A DNA stretch of 64,000 bases from Paraburkholderia agricolaris (GTDB lineage Bacteria; Pseudomonadota; Gammaproteobacteria; Burkholderiales; Burkholderiaceae), in the NCBI RefSeq assembly GCF_009455635.1, contig NZ_QPER01000001.1:3658001-3722000 (forward strand), in the 5' to 3' direction. Of the stretch, positions 46,119 to 54,357 are shown piece after piece. The notes below the pieces were generated by a model that was not told the DNA's origin, searched no databases, and saw only the letters and a list, made by a program, of their open reading frames with translations. Made by a program: the position numbers and the translations under genes. Position 1 is the stretch's first letter; the number at the start of each line of letters is the position of its first letter.

Positions 46119-46170
46119 AAGTGTCAATGATGTCTCCGCACGTTTGTCAACCATGTCTCCGGTCTATACA
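46119..46170 (-). repeat. IS481 right terminal inverted repeat (52 bp)
   Basis: This is the partner of 44903-44954; the transposase stop codon lies 5 bp inside it. Confidence 0.88.
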
Positions 46171-46329
46171 CGGCGGCAAAGAAAGTAAGTGCCGCCCCGC
46201 ACAGGGGCAACGCTAATAGACCACTAACGCAGCAAGGAAAGGCCAAAGACCCAAAGAGCCCCTCAACCAAAAAAGCGATAATAAGAACACCACCCGCCGA
46301 AGGCAAAAAACCCCAGCCCCCAAACCCCA

Positions 46330-47256
46330 ATGATCATCCGCCCCCATCTCCATTGGTTCCGCATGCTGCTGGCCTGGCGAGGCTCCGTCCTCCCGCAACT
46401 CCTCCCGCGGCTATCCCTGATTTTCTGCATTGCGATCATCGCAGTGGCCGCCCACGACCACCTGCTGCCGGTCACGTTGAACCTCAACACCACCGCCCCG
46501 TTCTCGCTGGTAGGCATAGCGTTAGCAGTCTTTCTAGGCTTCCGGAACAACGCCAGCTACGACCGCTGGTGGGAAGCCCGCAAGCTCTGGGGCCAATTGC
46601 TGAACGATTCCCGCTCGCTCACCCGCCAAGCGCTCACGCTGCAAAACAAACCGCTGCCCAAAGAGGACATCAGAGAGTTCATCGCCGCTCTAGGCGCCCT
46701 CCCCCATGCACTGCGTCATCAACTCCGCAAAAGCGACCCGCGTGAAGATCTCGCGGCACGCCTGCCCAAAGCGCTTCTCGACCGCGTCATGGCGTCGCGC
46801 TACAAACCAACGACACTCCTGCTGTTTCTCGGCGAATGGGTGCAACGCCACGCCCAAACAGGCGCGATCGATCCAATGGCGGTGCTCGCCTTCGATCGAA
46901 ATCTGAATGGTCTGTCGGATGTGATCGGCGGCTGCGAACGCATCGCCTCGACGCCGCTGCCTTTCGCCTACTCGGTGATGATTCACCGCACGGTGTATTT
47001 CTTCTGCGCGTCCCTGCCGTTCGGACTGGTCGACAGCATCGGGATCTTCACGCCGGTCTTCTCGGTGTTCGTCGCGTATACCTTCATGGCGCACGAAGCA
47101 ATCGCCTCGCAGATCGAAGATCCCTTCGGCATCGACGACAACGATCTCGCACTCGAAACCATGTCGCTCGGTATCGAAGACGCGATGCGCGACCTGCTAG
47201 GGGACCCGGCACTTGCGCAGCCGAAGCCGCAAGCCGAACCCTACGTGCTCACCTAA
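46330..47256 (+). CDS. Bestrophin-family (UPF0187) membrane protein
   Basis: This 308-residue protein resembles bacterial bestrophins, pentameric ion channels in the inner membrane. It starts MIIRPHLHWFRMLLAWRGSVLP and has helices at about residues 27-42, 57-70 and two near 210-250. Family marks are FLGFRNNASYDRWWEARKLWG (about 68-88) and PFAYSVMIHRTVYFFCASLPF, and DPFGIDDNDLALE near the C-terminus. Bacterial members conduct cations rather than chloride; the role in the cell is unknown. It starts about 80 bp after the fold-back repeat, which may have displaced its original upstream region. Confidence 0.88.
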   Translation: MIIRPHLHWFRMLLAWRGSVLPQLLPRLSLIFCIAIIAVAAHDHLLPVTLNLNTTAPFSLVGIALAVFLGFRNNASYDRWWEARKLWGQLLNDSRSLTRQALTLQNKPLPKEDIREFIAALGALPHALRHQLRKSDPREDLAARLPKALLDRVMASRYKPTTLLLFLGEWVQRHAQTGAIDPMAVLAFDRNLNGLSDVIGGCERIASTPLPFAYSVMIHRTVYFFCASLPFGLVDSIGIFTPVFSVFVAYTFMAHEAIASQIEDPFGIDDNDLALETMSLGIEDAMRDLLGDPALAQPKPQAEPYVLT

Positions 47257-47267
47257 GCCGCGAGCAC

Positions 47268-48014
47268 TCAGTCGTTGCCGACGGTTTCGGATAAACGTTT
47301 GAGCGTGGCCACCCGGGCGCCGATGATATCGATGCGCCCACGCTCATCGACCAACGGCGTGGTCGCGTTGAGATACGCGGTCCAGGCCTTTTGTGCGCGT
47401 ACAAGTGTCGGACGCGAACGCGTCGGCATCTTCGCCTGCAAGCGGCGGTAGTAGCGGTTCAGGTCGAACATCGCGTGCTCGCATTGCGCGTCCGCATTAC
47501 AGGCGCGCGCACGGCGCGGCCCGTCTCCGCCGGCGCTGATCCTGGCCATGGCGCTGCGCAGCGCAAGCGCGCGATCGCGCACCGGTTGCAACTGCATATC
47601 GGCTTCGGCCAGCACGTACATCGAGCCGTGCGTCGTCGCGAACACGGCTGCAAGCAACTGCTTCTCGACCTCACGCGAGGCCTCCCAGCTCGCCTGGCTC
47701 TTCTCCCACTGCTTGCGCCGGGCGCGCGGCAACTTCGCGTCAAGCTGCTGCCACGCGCCGTCTAATGCGGCCTTCCAGCCGATTCGCGCGTTGTCCATGC
47801 ACTGCACCTGCCCCACCGTCGACGACATGTCGCTGCGCGCCAGACACGCGCGCATCGACGCGTCAATCGGGTCGGCGGCGGCCACTTCAGCATGCGCCGT
47901 CGTAGGCGTCACGCCAAGCGCCGCCACGAGTACCATCGCCGGCTTTGCCAGGGCCAGCGCGCCAAACGCGCGCCGCCAGCCGCCAGCGCCCAGCAGGGAC
48001 TGCACTACCCGCAT
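47268..48014 (-). CDS. Secreted LprI-like (DUF1311) protein
   Basis: This 248-residue protein has an N-terminal signal (hydrophobic AMVLVAALGVTPTTAHA, cleaved near residue 42) and two segments of the lysozyme-inhibitor LprI N-terminal type: CMDNARIGWKAALDGAWQQLDAKL...WEKSQASWE and the second FDLNRYYRRLQAKMPT...VRAQKAWTAYLNA. Cys residues (CLARSD, QCMDN, ACNADAQC) probably form disulfides. Periplasmic location is certain; inhibition of host lysozyme is a guess from the family name. The start lies 2 bp after the decarboxylase stop codon, implying an operon. Confidence 0.75.
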   Translation of the reverse strand: MRVVQSLLGAGGWRRAFGALALAKPAMVLVAALGVTPTTAHAEVAAADPIDASMRACLARSDMSSTVGQVQCMDNARIGWKAALDGAWQQLDAKLPRARRKQWEKSQASWEASREVEKQLLAAVFATTHGSMYVLAEADMQLQPVRDRALALRSAMARISAGGDGPRRARACNADAQCEHAMFDLNRYYRRLQAKMPTRSRPTLVRAQKAWTAYLNATTPLVDERGRIDIIGARVATLKRLSETVGND

Positions 48015-48016
48015 CG

Positions 48017-50302
48017 TCAGGCGCGCACGCAATCGACGAAGTATTCGATGCGCCCGTTGATGGTTTCGCCGACCAGCCCGTGGATATCCGTGTGGAAACC
48101 CGGGAAGCGCTCGTTGAACTCGCGCGCGAAACGCAAATAATTGACGATGGTCTTATTGAAGCGCTCGCCCGGAATCAGCAGCGGAATGCCCGGCGGATAC
48201 GGCGTCAACAGGATCGACGTGACGCGGCCCTCGAGTTCGTCGATCGGTACCCGGTCGACCTCGCGGTGCGCGAGCTTCGCAAATGCGTCCGACGGCTTCA
48301 TGGCCGGCTCCATGCTCGACAGGTACATCTCGGTCGTCAGGCGTGCAATGTCGTTCGCGCGGTAAACGCTGTGGATCTGCTGGCACAGATCGCGCAAGCC
48401 CACCCGCTCGTACATCGGATGATGCGCGACGAACTCCGGCAGCACGCGCCACAGCGGCTGGTTGTTGTCGTAGTCGTCCTTGAACTGCTGCAGTTCGGTG
48501 ACCATCGAGTTCCAACGGCCCTTGGTGATGCCGATCGTGAACATGATGAAGAACGAATACAGCCCGGTCTTCTCGACAATGATGCCGTGCTCGGCCAGGT
48601 ACTTCGTAACGATCGCCGCCGGAATACCGGTCTCGCCGAAGCCGCCGTCCATATCCAGACCCGGCGTAACGATAGTCGCCTTGATCGGGTCGAGCATGTT
48701 GAAGCCTTCGGCTAGCGGGCCGAAGCCGTGCCACGCGTCGTTCGGGCGCAGCATCCAGTCTTCGCGCGAGCCGATACCTTCTTCGGCGAACTGGTCCGGA
48801 CCCCACACCTTGAAGAACCAGTCGTCGCCGTATTCGTCGTCGACCTTGCTCATCGCGCGGCGGAAATCGAGCGCCTCGGCAATCGATTCTTCAACCAGCG
48901 CGGTGCCGCCCGGCGCTTCCATCATGGCCGCGGCCACGTCGCACGAGGCGATGATCGCGTACTGCGGGCTGGTGGAGGTATGCATCAGATACGCTTCGTT
49001 AAAGCGATGCTTGTCGAAGCGGCTGTTCTTCGAATCCTGCACGACGATCTGCGAAGCCTGCGAAATACCGGCCAGCAATTTGTGCGTGGAGTGCGTCGCA
49101 AACACCAGTGCGCCGATGCGCGGACGGCCCGCGCCGATCGCGTGCATGTCCTGATAGAACTCGTGGAATTCCGCATGCGGCAGCCACGCTTCGTCGAAGT
49201 GCAGCGTGTCGAGCCAATCGCCGAGCATTTCCTTGATCATCTCGACGTTGTAGATCACACCGTCATAAGTGCTCTGCGTGATGGTCAGGATACGCGGCTT
49301 CAGATCCGGATTCTTCGCCAGCGCTTCGCGCGCGAACGGATTCGCGAGGATCTTCTTCTTGATGTTTTCCGGCTCGAACTCGCTGCGCGGAATCGGACCG
49401 ATGATGCCGAAGTTATTGCGGGTCGGCGTGAGGAACACCGGAATCGCGCCGGTCATGGTGATCGCGTGCAGGATCGACTTGTGGCAGTTGCGGTCCACCA
49501 GCACGATGTCGCCCGGCGCCACCGTGCCGTGCCAGACGATCTTGTTCGAGGTCGAGGTGCCGTTGGTCACGAAGAACACGTGGTCGGCGCTGAAAATGCG
49601 TGCGGCATTGCGCTCGGAAGCGGCCACCGGACCCGTATGGTCGAGCAGCTGGCCGAGTTCGTCGACGGCGTTGCAGACGTCGGCGCGCAGCATGTTTTCG
49701 CCGAAAAACTGGTGGAACATCTGGCCCAGCGGGCTCTTGAGGAACGCGACGCCACCCGAGTGCCCCGGGCAATGCCACGAGTACGAACCTTCGTCCGCGT
49801 ACTGCACCAGTTCCTTGAAGAACGGCGGCGCGAGCGAATCCAGATACACCTTGGTCTCGCGGATGATGTGGCGCGCGACGAACTCCGGCGTGTCTTCGAA
49901 CATGTGGATGAAACCATGCAGTTCGCGCAGGATGTCGTTCGGCAGATGGCGCGAGGTGCGCGTTTCGCCGTACAGGAAGATCGGAATGTCGGCGTTGCGG
50001 CGGCGCACTTCGGTCACGAACGCGCGCAAGGCGACGATCGCGGCCGCCAGTTCCGGCGTCTCGCCTTCCACCACGACGTTGTCGACGTACGGCAGCAGCT
50101 CGTCGTCGTCGATCGACAGGATGAAGCACGACGCGCGGCTCGATTGCTGGGCGAACGAAGTCAGATCACCGTAGCTCGTCAACCCGAGCACTTCCGCGCC
50201 TTCTTTCTCGATAGCTTCGGCCAAAGCCCGGATGCCGGAACCCGAGATATTCTCGGAGCGAAAATCTTCGTCGATGATGACGACGGGGAAACGAAACTTC
50301 AT
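48017..50302 (-). CDS. Large Arg/Lys/Orn decarboxylase (PLP, fold type I)
   Basis: This 761-residue enzyme decarboxylates a basic amino acid. It has the N-terminal CheY-like wing (about residues 1-130), the PLP core (about 150-590; SWHCPGHSGG at 175-184, HFDEAW at 368-373, and the Schiff-base lysine in THSTHKLL, Lys408) and a C-terminal domain. The length and domain order fit the AdiA/LdcC/SpeF group; Arg versus Lys versus Orn cannot be settled by reading, though AdiA-type arginine decarboxylase is likely. It is cytoplasmic and could serve acid resistance or polyamine supply. It is followed by the LprI-like gene and preceded by dcd with a terminator between. Confidence 0.92.
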   Translation of the reverse strand: MKFRFPVVIIDEDFRSENISGSGIRALAEAIEKEGAEVLGLTSYGDLTSFAQQSSRASCFILSIDDDELLPYVDNVVVEGETPELAAAIVALRAFVTEVRRRNADIPIFLYGETRTSRHLPNDILRELHGFIHMFEDTPEFVARHIIRETKVYLDSLAPPFFKELVQYADEGSYSWHCPGHSGGVAFLKSPLGQMFHQFFGENMLRADVCNAVDELGQLLDHTGPVAASERNAARIFSADHVFFVTNGTSTSNKIVWHGTVAPGDIVLVDRNCHKSILHAITMTGAIPVFLTPTRNNFGIIGPIPRSEFEPENIKKKILANPFAREALAKNPDLKPRILTITQSTYDGVIYNVEMIKEMLGDWLDTLHFDEAWLPHAEFHEFYQDMHAIGAGRPRIGALVFATHSTHKLLAGISQASQIVVQDSKNSRFDKHRFNEAYLMHTSTSPQYAIIASCDVAAAMMEAPGGTALVEESIAEALDFRRAMSKVDDEYGDDWFFKVWGPDQFAEEGIGSREDWMLRPNDAWHGFGPLAEGFNMLDPIKATIVTPGLDMDGGFGETGIPAAIVTKYLAEHGIIVEKTGLYSFFIMFTIGITKGRWNSMVTELQQFKDDYDNNQPLWRVLPEFVAHHPMYERVGLRDLCQQIHSVYRANDIARLTTEMYLSSMEPAMKPSDAFAKLAHREVDRVPIDELEGRVTSILLTPYPPGIPLLIPGERFNKTIVNYLRFAREFNERFPGFHTDIHGLVGETINGRIEYFVDCVRA

Positions 50303-50311
50303 GGGCGATTC

Positions 50312-50351
50312 TCCAAAAAGAACGACCGCTGCATTCGACTAAGCAGCGGTC
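50312..50351 (-). terminator. Terminator of dcd
   Basis: On the minus strand GACCGCTGC pairs with GCAGCGGTC around a 10-base loop and is followed by GTTCTTTTT, between dcd and the decarboxylase gene. Confidence 0.85.
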
Positions 50352-50386
50352 ACCCGAATAGCTGGTGGGTCAGTGCGCTGCCGACG

Positions 50387-50956
50387 TCACGTCTTGGGCA
50401 ACGTGACGCCATGCTGACCTTGATATTTGCCGCCGCGATCCGCGTACGACGTCTCACAAATTTCGTCGCTTTCGAAAAACAGCACTTGAGCGACACCTTC
50501 GTTCGCGTAGATTTTCGCAGGCAAAGGTGTCGTATTCGAGAATTCGAGCGTAACGTGGCCTTCCCATTCCGGCTCGAACGGCGTCACGTTGACGATGATC
50601 CCGCAACGCGCATACGTGGATTTGCCCAGACACACGGTCAGGACGCTGCGCGGAATACGGAAATACTCAACGGTGCGGGCCAGCGCGAACGAATTCGGCG
50701 GGATGATGCAGACGTCGCCCTTGAAGTCGACAAACGATTTCTCGTCAAAATTCTTCGGGTCGACGATGGTCGAGTTGATATTGGTGAAGATCTTGAATTC
50801 GTCGGCGCAGCGGATGTCGTAGCCGTAGCTCGACGTGCCGTAACTGACAATCTTCCGACCGTCTTCGGAAACGCGGACCTGATCTGGCGCAAACGGCTCG
50901 ATCATATTGTGCGACTCGGCCATGCGCCGGATCCACTTGTCGGATTTGATAGTCAT
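50387..50956 (-). CDS. dcd: dCTP deaminase
   Basis: The enzyme deaminates dCTP to dUTP, supplying dTMP synthesis. The 189-residue protein has the family blocks [33 protein letters not shown] (substrate-binding), [27 protein letters not shown] with the catalytic Glu, and GVAQVLFF. The length and sequence fit the monofunctional gamma/betaproteobacterial type. Transcribed alone; a terminator follows. Confidence 0.96.
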   Translation of the reverse strand: MTIKSDKWIRRMAESHNMIEPFAPDQVRVSEDGRKIVSYGTSSYGYDIRCADEFKIFTNINSTIVDPKNFDEKSFVDFKGDVCIIPPNSFALARTVEYFRIPRSVLTVCLGKSTYARCGIIVNVTPFEPEWEGHVTLEFSNTTPLPAKIYANEGVAQVLFFESDEICETSYADRGGKYQGQHGVTLPKT

Positions 50957-51200
50957 AGGTGAACGCTGCTCGACTTGAGTGACAGATGTGTGACGGGGGT
51001 GTGACGGATAGCACCCGGTGTAAGTTCCGGGCCGGCGCCATCGACTACGCCGTGGGTCTGGACGCCCCCAGCTGCGCGCTCCGGGCCAGGTGCCTCCCGG
51101 CTACGCGCCCCGGACTAGGCGCCCCCAACGAAAGGCGCTTATTTTACGCGATCGCGAGATTGCTGCTACGGGCGCGGTCCGAGCACCGCAGGCGCTGCCT

Positions 51201-51734
51201 TCACTGGCGAATCAATCCGCATGCAAGCGCGGGGCCTGCACCATGCTGCGGATACGCATAGGGGTCAGTCGCGTCGTGATGCAACAGGACGGCCCGTTGC
51301 AGCACGGAGCGGATACCGTCGAGCGACACGTCCGGCGCCACGATAAAGCCGGTGGCCACGCCGTTCGCGTCCGCGTGGATATTGCCGAGATCGCCTTCGA
51401 CCCGGGCGCCTGCCTTCAGACGCTCGGCTGCCGGCGAGAACACCGGGCCGGCGCTGGAGCCGTCGGCGGCATTGCAGTCGCCGCGCTCATGCACTTGCAA
51501 GGCGTGGTCGCTATTGGGCGGCAAGCCCGCAAGGTTGTAGGTGACCTGCACGCCGTCCGAGCGCTCGATGAACGTTACGAGGCCGCGCGCCTGATTGCCC
51601 ACGGTGGGCAGCAACTGCGCGTCGGCGCGCTTTTCCTGTGGTCTCAGGAACGTGCTGCAGCCGCATAACAGCGCGCTGCTGGCAGCCAGGACGATGAATG
51701 CAACCACCGCCTGCCCGTCGATTCGTTTTCCCAT
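51201..51734 (-). CDS. Cu/Zn superoxide-dismutase-like lipoprotein with degenerate metal site
   Basis: This 177-residue protein has a lipoprotein signal (LLCGC, lipid Cys26) and a SodC fold: VTYNLAGLPPNSDHALQVHERGDC, then GDLGNIHADANGVATGF and GPALACGLI. The disulfide Cys87 and Cys172 are kept. Most metal ligands are lost: the first Cu His is Gln80, the bridging His is Val98, the next Zn His of RHAGDL is Val112. His82, Asp115 and the last His (152/153) remain. It is therefore unlikely to dismute superoxide and may be a structural or Cu-chaperone relative. AGAGGA precedes the ATG. Confidence 0.85.
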   Translation of the reverse strand: MGKRIDGQAVVAFIVLAASSALLCGCSTFLRPQEKRADAQLLPTVGNQARGLVTFIERSDGVQVTYNLAGLPPNSDHALQVHERGDCNAADGSSAGPVFSPAAERLKAGARVEGDLGNIHADANGVATGFIVAPDVSLDGIRSVLQRAVLLHHDATDPYAYPQHGAGPALACGLIRQ

Positions 51735-51865
51735 GCGATCCTCTTGCCGGCCTGGCGGCCGCCCCTGCGGCCGCCGAGCCGAACTTGTGAAGTCGACATG
51801 ATACCGCGAGACCAGGCGCAAATTGACGCCTTGGCCCCGCTTTGACCCCTTGTCCGAATGGCTAC

Positions 51866-52954
51866 TCAGGTGTTCTGGACAACGATGCTGGGAAACTTCG
51901 AGGTCATGTCGCGAGCCCGCTCGGCAATATGGATCGCAACCTTGCGCGCGATCGACCGGTAAATCCCGGCAATACGGCCTTCCGGATCCGCCACCACAGT
52001 GGGTTTGCCCGAGTCGGCCTGCTCGCGGATGCCGATATCGAGCGGCAGGCTGCCGAGCACATCCACACCGTATTCCTTGCCCATCCGCTCACCGCCGCCC
52101 GCGCCAAAAATATGCTCTTCGTGGCCGCAATTCGAGCAGATATGCATACCCATGTTCTCGACGATCCCCAGGATCGGAATGCCGACCTTCTCGAACATCT
52201 TGAGGCCCTTCTTCGCGTCGAGCAGGGCGATGTCCTGCGGCGTTGTAACGATCACCGCGCCCGTCACCGGCACGCGCTGCGACAAGGTCAGCTGAATGTC
52301 GCCGGTACCCGGCGGCATGTCGACGATCAGGTAGTCGAGATCTTGCCAGTTGGTCTGGCGCAACAGCTGTTCGAGCGCCGAGGTGGCCATCGGGCCGCGC
52401 CACACCATCGGGTTGTCCTGCTCGATCAGAAAGCCGATCGAGTTGGCCTGCAAACCGTAGCCGGTCATCGGGTTCATCGACTTTTCGTCGGGCGATTCAG
52501 GGCGGCCGGTAATGCCAAGCATCATGGGCAGCGAGGGGCCGTAAATATCCGCATCGAGGATGCCGACCGAAGCGCCTTCGCTCGCGAGCGCCAGCGCGAG
52601 GTTCACCGCGGTCGTGCTCTTGCCGACCCCGCCCTTGCCCGACGCCACCGCGACGATGTTCTTGATGTTCGGCAACAGTTTGACGCCGCGCTGTACCGTA
52701 TGCGCAGCGATGTCCTGAGACACTTCGACGCGTGCGTTCGCCACCCCAGGAACGGCCTTCAGCGCGTCGACGAATTGCGCGCGAACCGCTTCAAACTGCC
52801 GTTTGGCCGGATAGCCAAGCACCACGTCGAGGCTAACCGTGCCGCCCTCTACGGTGACGTTCCGGATGTTCCTGGCAGCCGAATAGGGCTTGCCTGTGTT
52901 GGGGTCAGTGACGGCCGCAAGGGCGGCGTCGACCAAAGCCCGATCGATACTCAT
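51866..52954 (-). CDS. apbC: Iron-sulfur carrier ATPase (ApbC/Mrp/NBP35 type)
   Basis: This cytoplasmic P-loop protein carries Fe-S clusters to apo-proteins. The 362-residue protein has an N-terminal MIP18/DUF59 domain (about residues 1-85), the deviant Walker A GKGGVGKS at 106-113 and the cluster-binding C-x-x-C at Cys273 and Cys276 (HICSNCG). The start at 52952-52954 follows GGAG; a GTG two codons upstream is an alternative. It lies near metG, as in many proteobacteria, though here on the opposite strand with the OmpA gene between. Confidence 0.95.
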   Translation of the reverse strand: MSIDRALVDAALAAVTDPNTGKPYSAARNIRNVTVEGGTVSLDVVLGYPAKRQFEAVRAQFVDALKAVPGVANARVEVSQDIAAHTVQRGVKLLPNIKNIVAVASGKGGVGKSTTAVNLALALASEGASVGILDADIYGPSLPMMLGITGRPESPDEKSMNPMTGYGLQANSIGFLIEQDNPMVWRGPMATSALEQLLRQTNWQDLDYLIVDMPPGTGDIQLTLSQRVPVTGAVIVTTPQDIALLDAKKGLKMFEKVGIPILGIVENMGMHICSNCGHEEHIFGAGGGERMGKEYGVDVLGSLPLDIGIREQADSGKPTVVADPEGRIAGIYRSIARKVAIHIAERARDMTSKFPSIVVQNT

Positions 52955-53285
52955 TGACACTCCATGGGGAACACTTGCGGGGTGGCGGAATCCAAGTTTC
53001 GGCCACTCGCCAGAATTTGAAAAAAATTGTTAGGCAGCATTGCTAAAACCAGGCGCGGCGTGCACGCTTCGGGCAGGCGGAACGCCATGGGGTCGCATCG
53101 CTGCGTACTTCAGTCATCATTGTAGTGGCTGGCGCCAAGCCTTGCCGGAAGACCCTTCTCCACTGTCGGACCGGGACCAGGGAAGACGCAGGATTCTCGT
53201 ATTTTCGACTTGTGCGCTTTACGGCCGTTGCATCCGGCGGATAGATTTATCGCTTCCACCTGCTTCACTCAAGAGGAATCAAAAA
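52955..53285. other. Divergent region apbC / OmpA-family lipoprotein
   Basis: This 331-bp stretch has no credible gene. A TTGAAA about 18 bp before TGCTAA (near 53017-53046) might be a promoter for the lipoprotein but leaves a leader of over 200 nt; the call is weak. Confidence 0.4.
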
Positions 53286-53939
53286 ATGAACGCAAAACTC
53301 ATGACTCGCCTTGCCGTTTTCGCGGTTGCCGGTTCGCTGCTGGCAGGCTGCGCGACCCAACAAGGCACTAACACTGCCGTCGGCACGGGCGTGGGCGCCG
53401 GCACCGGTGCGGCGCTCGGCGCGATCTTCGGCGGCGGCAAGGGTGCGGCGATCGGCGCGGGCGTCGGCGCTGCGGTGGGCGGCATCACCGGCTACAACTG
53501 GCAAGCCATTCACAACAAGCTGTCGGGCGCCACCAAGGGCACCGGCACGCAGATCACCGAGCAGCCGGACGGCTCGCTCAAGCTGAACATCCCGAGCTCG
53601 GTCACGTTCGATACCAACAGCTACGCGATCAAGCCGTCGTTCGCGCCGGTGCTGGATCAACTGACGCAGACCATGCAGCAGAATCCGGAACTGATCGCCC
53701 AGGTGATCGGCTACACGGATAGCACGGGTCAGCCGGCTTACAACCAGACGCTGTCGGTCAACCGCGCGGAAAGCGTGACGGGCTACCTGGGGCAACGCGG
53801 CGTCGCGCCGCAACGCCTGTCGGCACAAGGCATGGGCCAGAACCAGCCGATCGCTGACAACAACACCGAAGCCGGCAGGGCCGCCAACCGTCGCGTGGAA
53901 ATCTATCTGCGCGCCACGGCTCAACACGCCACGCAATAA
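53286..53939 (+). CDS. OmpA-family lipoprotein with glycine-zipper
   Basis: This 217-residue outer-membrane lipoprotein has a signal ending in the lipobox LLAGC (lipid Cys22), a Gly/Ala glycine-zipper segment (about residues 34-72) that may insert in a membrane, and a C-terminal OmpA-like peptidoglycan-binding domain (about 95-212; FDTNSYAIKPSF, GYTDSTGQPAYNQTLSVNRAESV, and NRRVEIYL). It resembles YiaD/PAL-associated proteins. The start at 53286 is preferred to a long upstream frame because the signal peptide follows at once. It appears monocistronic. Confidence 0.92.
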   Translation: MNAKLMTRLAVFAVAGSLLAGCATQQGTNTAVGTGVGAGTGAALGAIFGGGKGAAIGAGVGAAVGGITGYNWQAIHNKLSGATKGTGTQITEQPDGSLKLNIPSSVTFDTNSYAIKPSFAPVLDQLTQTMQQNPELIAQVIGYTDSTGQPAYNQTLSVNRAESVTGYLGQRGVAPQRLSAQGMGQNQPIADNNTEAGRAANRRVEIYLRATAQHATQ

Positions 53940-54357
53940 GCGCACAGCCTGAAAGAGGAAGAAGCAACGGGGCGGCAGGCCGCGCTTGCCATCCCGCTAC
54001 CACGTGTTGCCGGCGGTGTCCGGCAAGCCGTAAAAGCCGCATGTGGGCAAATGCGGGCGGACGCAAAAAATCTCGCGAGAGAGCGAAAAAATTTCGAACT
54101 CTGCCGAAAATTCGCGGTCTGTCTTTACGGTACGTGGTTGGCGAAGCCGCCACGTCACCATTCTCCTCTTGTCGTTGTTGCTCCGGGGTTAATAGCCCCG
54201 GTTTTTTTTGGGCGCACGGTTTTCGCAGGAAGCCCCTTGAGGGACACACCCCTCTTCCCCGCACCGACCGAGGCGCGGGCGAGCCGGCCCAGCCCGCGCC
54301 TCACGCCCGCCCTGCTAGAATCAACGTTTCGTCCCACCGCAGGCTCCCACCATCCTT
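53940..54357. other. Intergenic region before metG
   Basis: A clear terminator at 54183-54209 lies about 245 nt after the OmpA-gene stop codon, far for a simple 3' end. The stretch 54050-54180 is A-rich in part (GCAAAAAATCTCGCGAGAGAG). A small RNA ending at this terminator is possible. I see no protein-coding frame with good codon use. Confidence 0.45.
54183..54209 (+). terminator. Rho-independent terminator before metG
   Basis: CCGGGG-TTAATAG-CCCCGG followed by a run of eight Ts. Confidence 0.88.

Larger units (their letters stand above)
44903..46170 (+). mobile_element. Complete IS481-family insertion sequence
   Basis: The 1268-bp element has matching ends (TGTATAGACCGGAGACAT... inverted at the right) and one intact transposase gene. 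It is flanked by CGGCGG on both sides (44897-44902 and 46171-46176), a probable 6-bp target duplication. Removing the IS and one copy restores a CTTTCTTTGC-GGCG-GCAAAGAAAG hairpin, so it inserted at a hairpin tip. Intact ends, duplication and ORF suggest recent movement. Confidence 0.9.
44443..46247. repeat. Large fold-back (long inverted repeat) element split by an IS
   Basis: Two inverted arms of about 170-200 bp surround a roughly 135-bp core (44643-44777). Outer left (from TTTGGCCTTTCCTTGCTG at 44443) is the reverse complement of outer right (ending at 46247). Each arm includes a TTTCTTTGC-type hairpin and an inner part (44543-44642 and 44778-44876). Without the IS the element would be about 535 bp. 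It has no ORF. It looks like a MITE-like or dispersed palindromic repeat. Confidence 0.75.

Noticed and set aside
48728..50962. 744-codon open frame opposite the decarboxylase and dcd
   Set aside because: Same reason: antisense shadow, spans two genes and has no recognisable domain.
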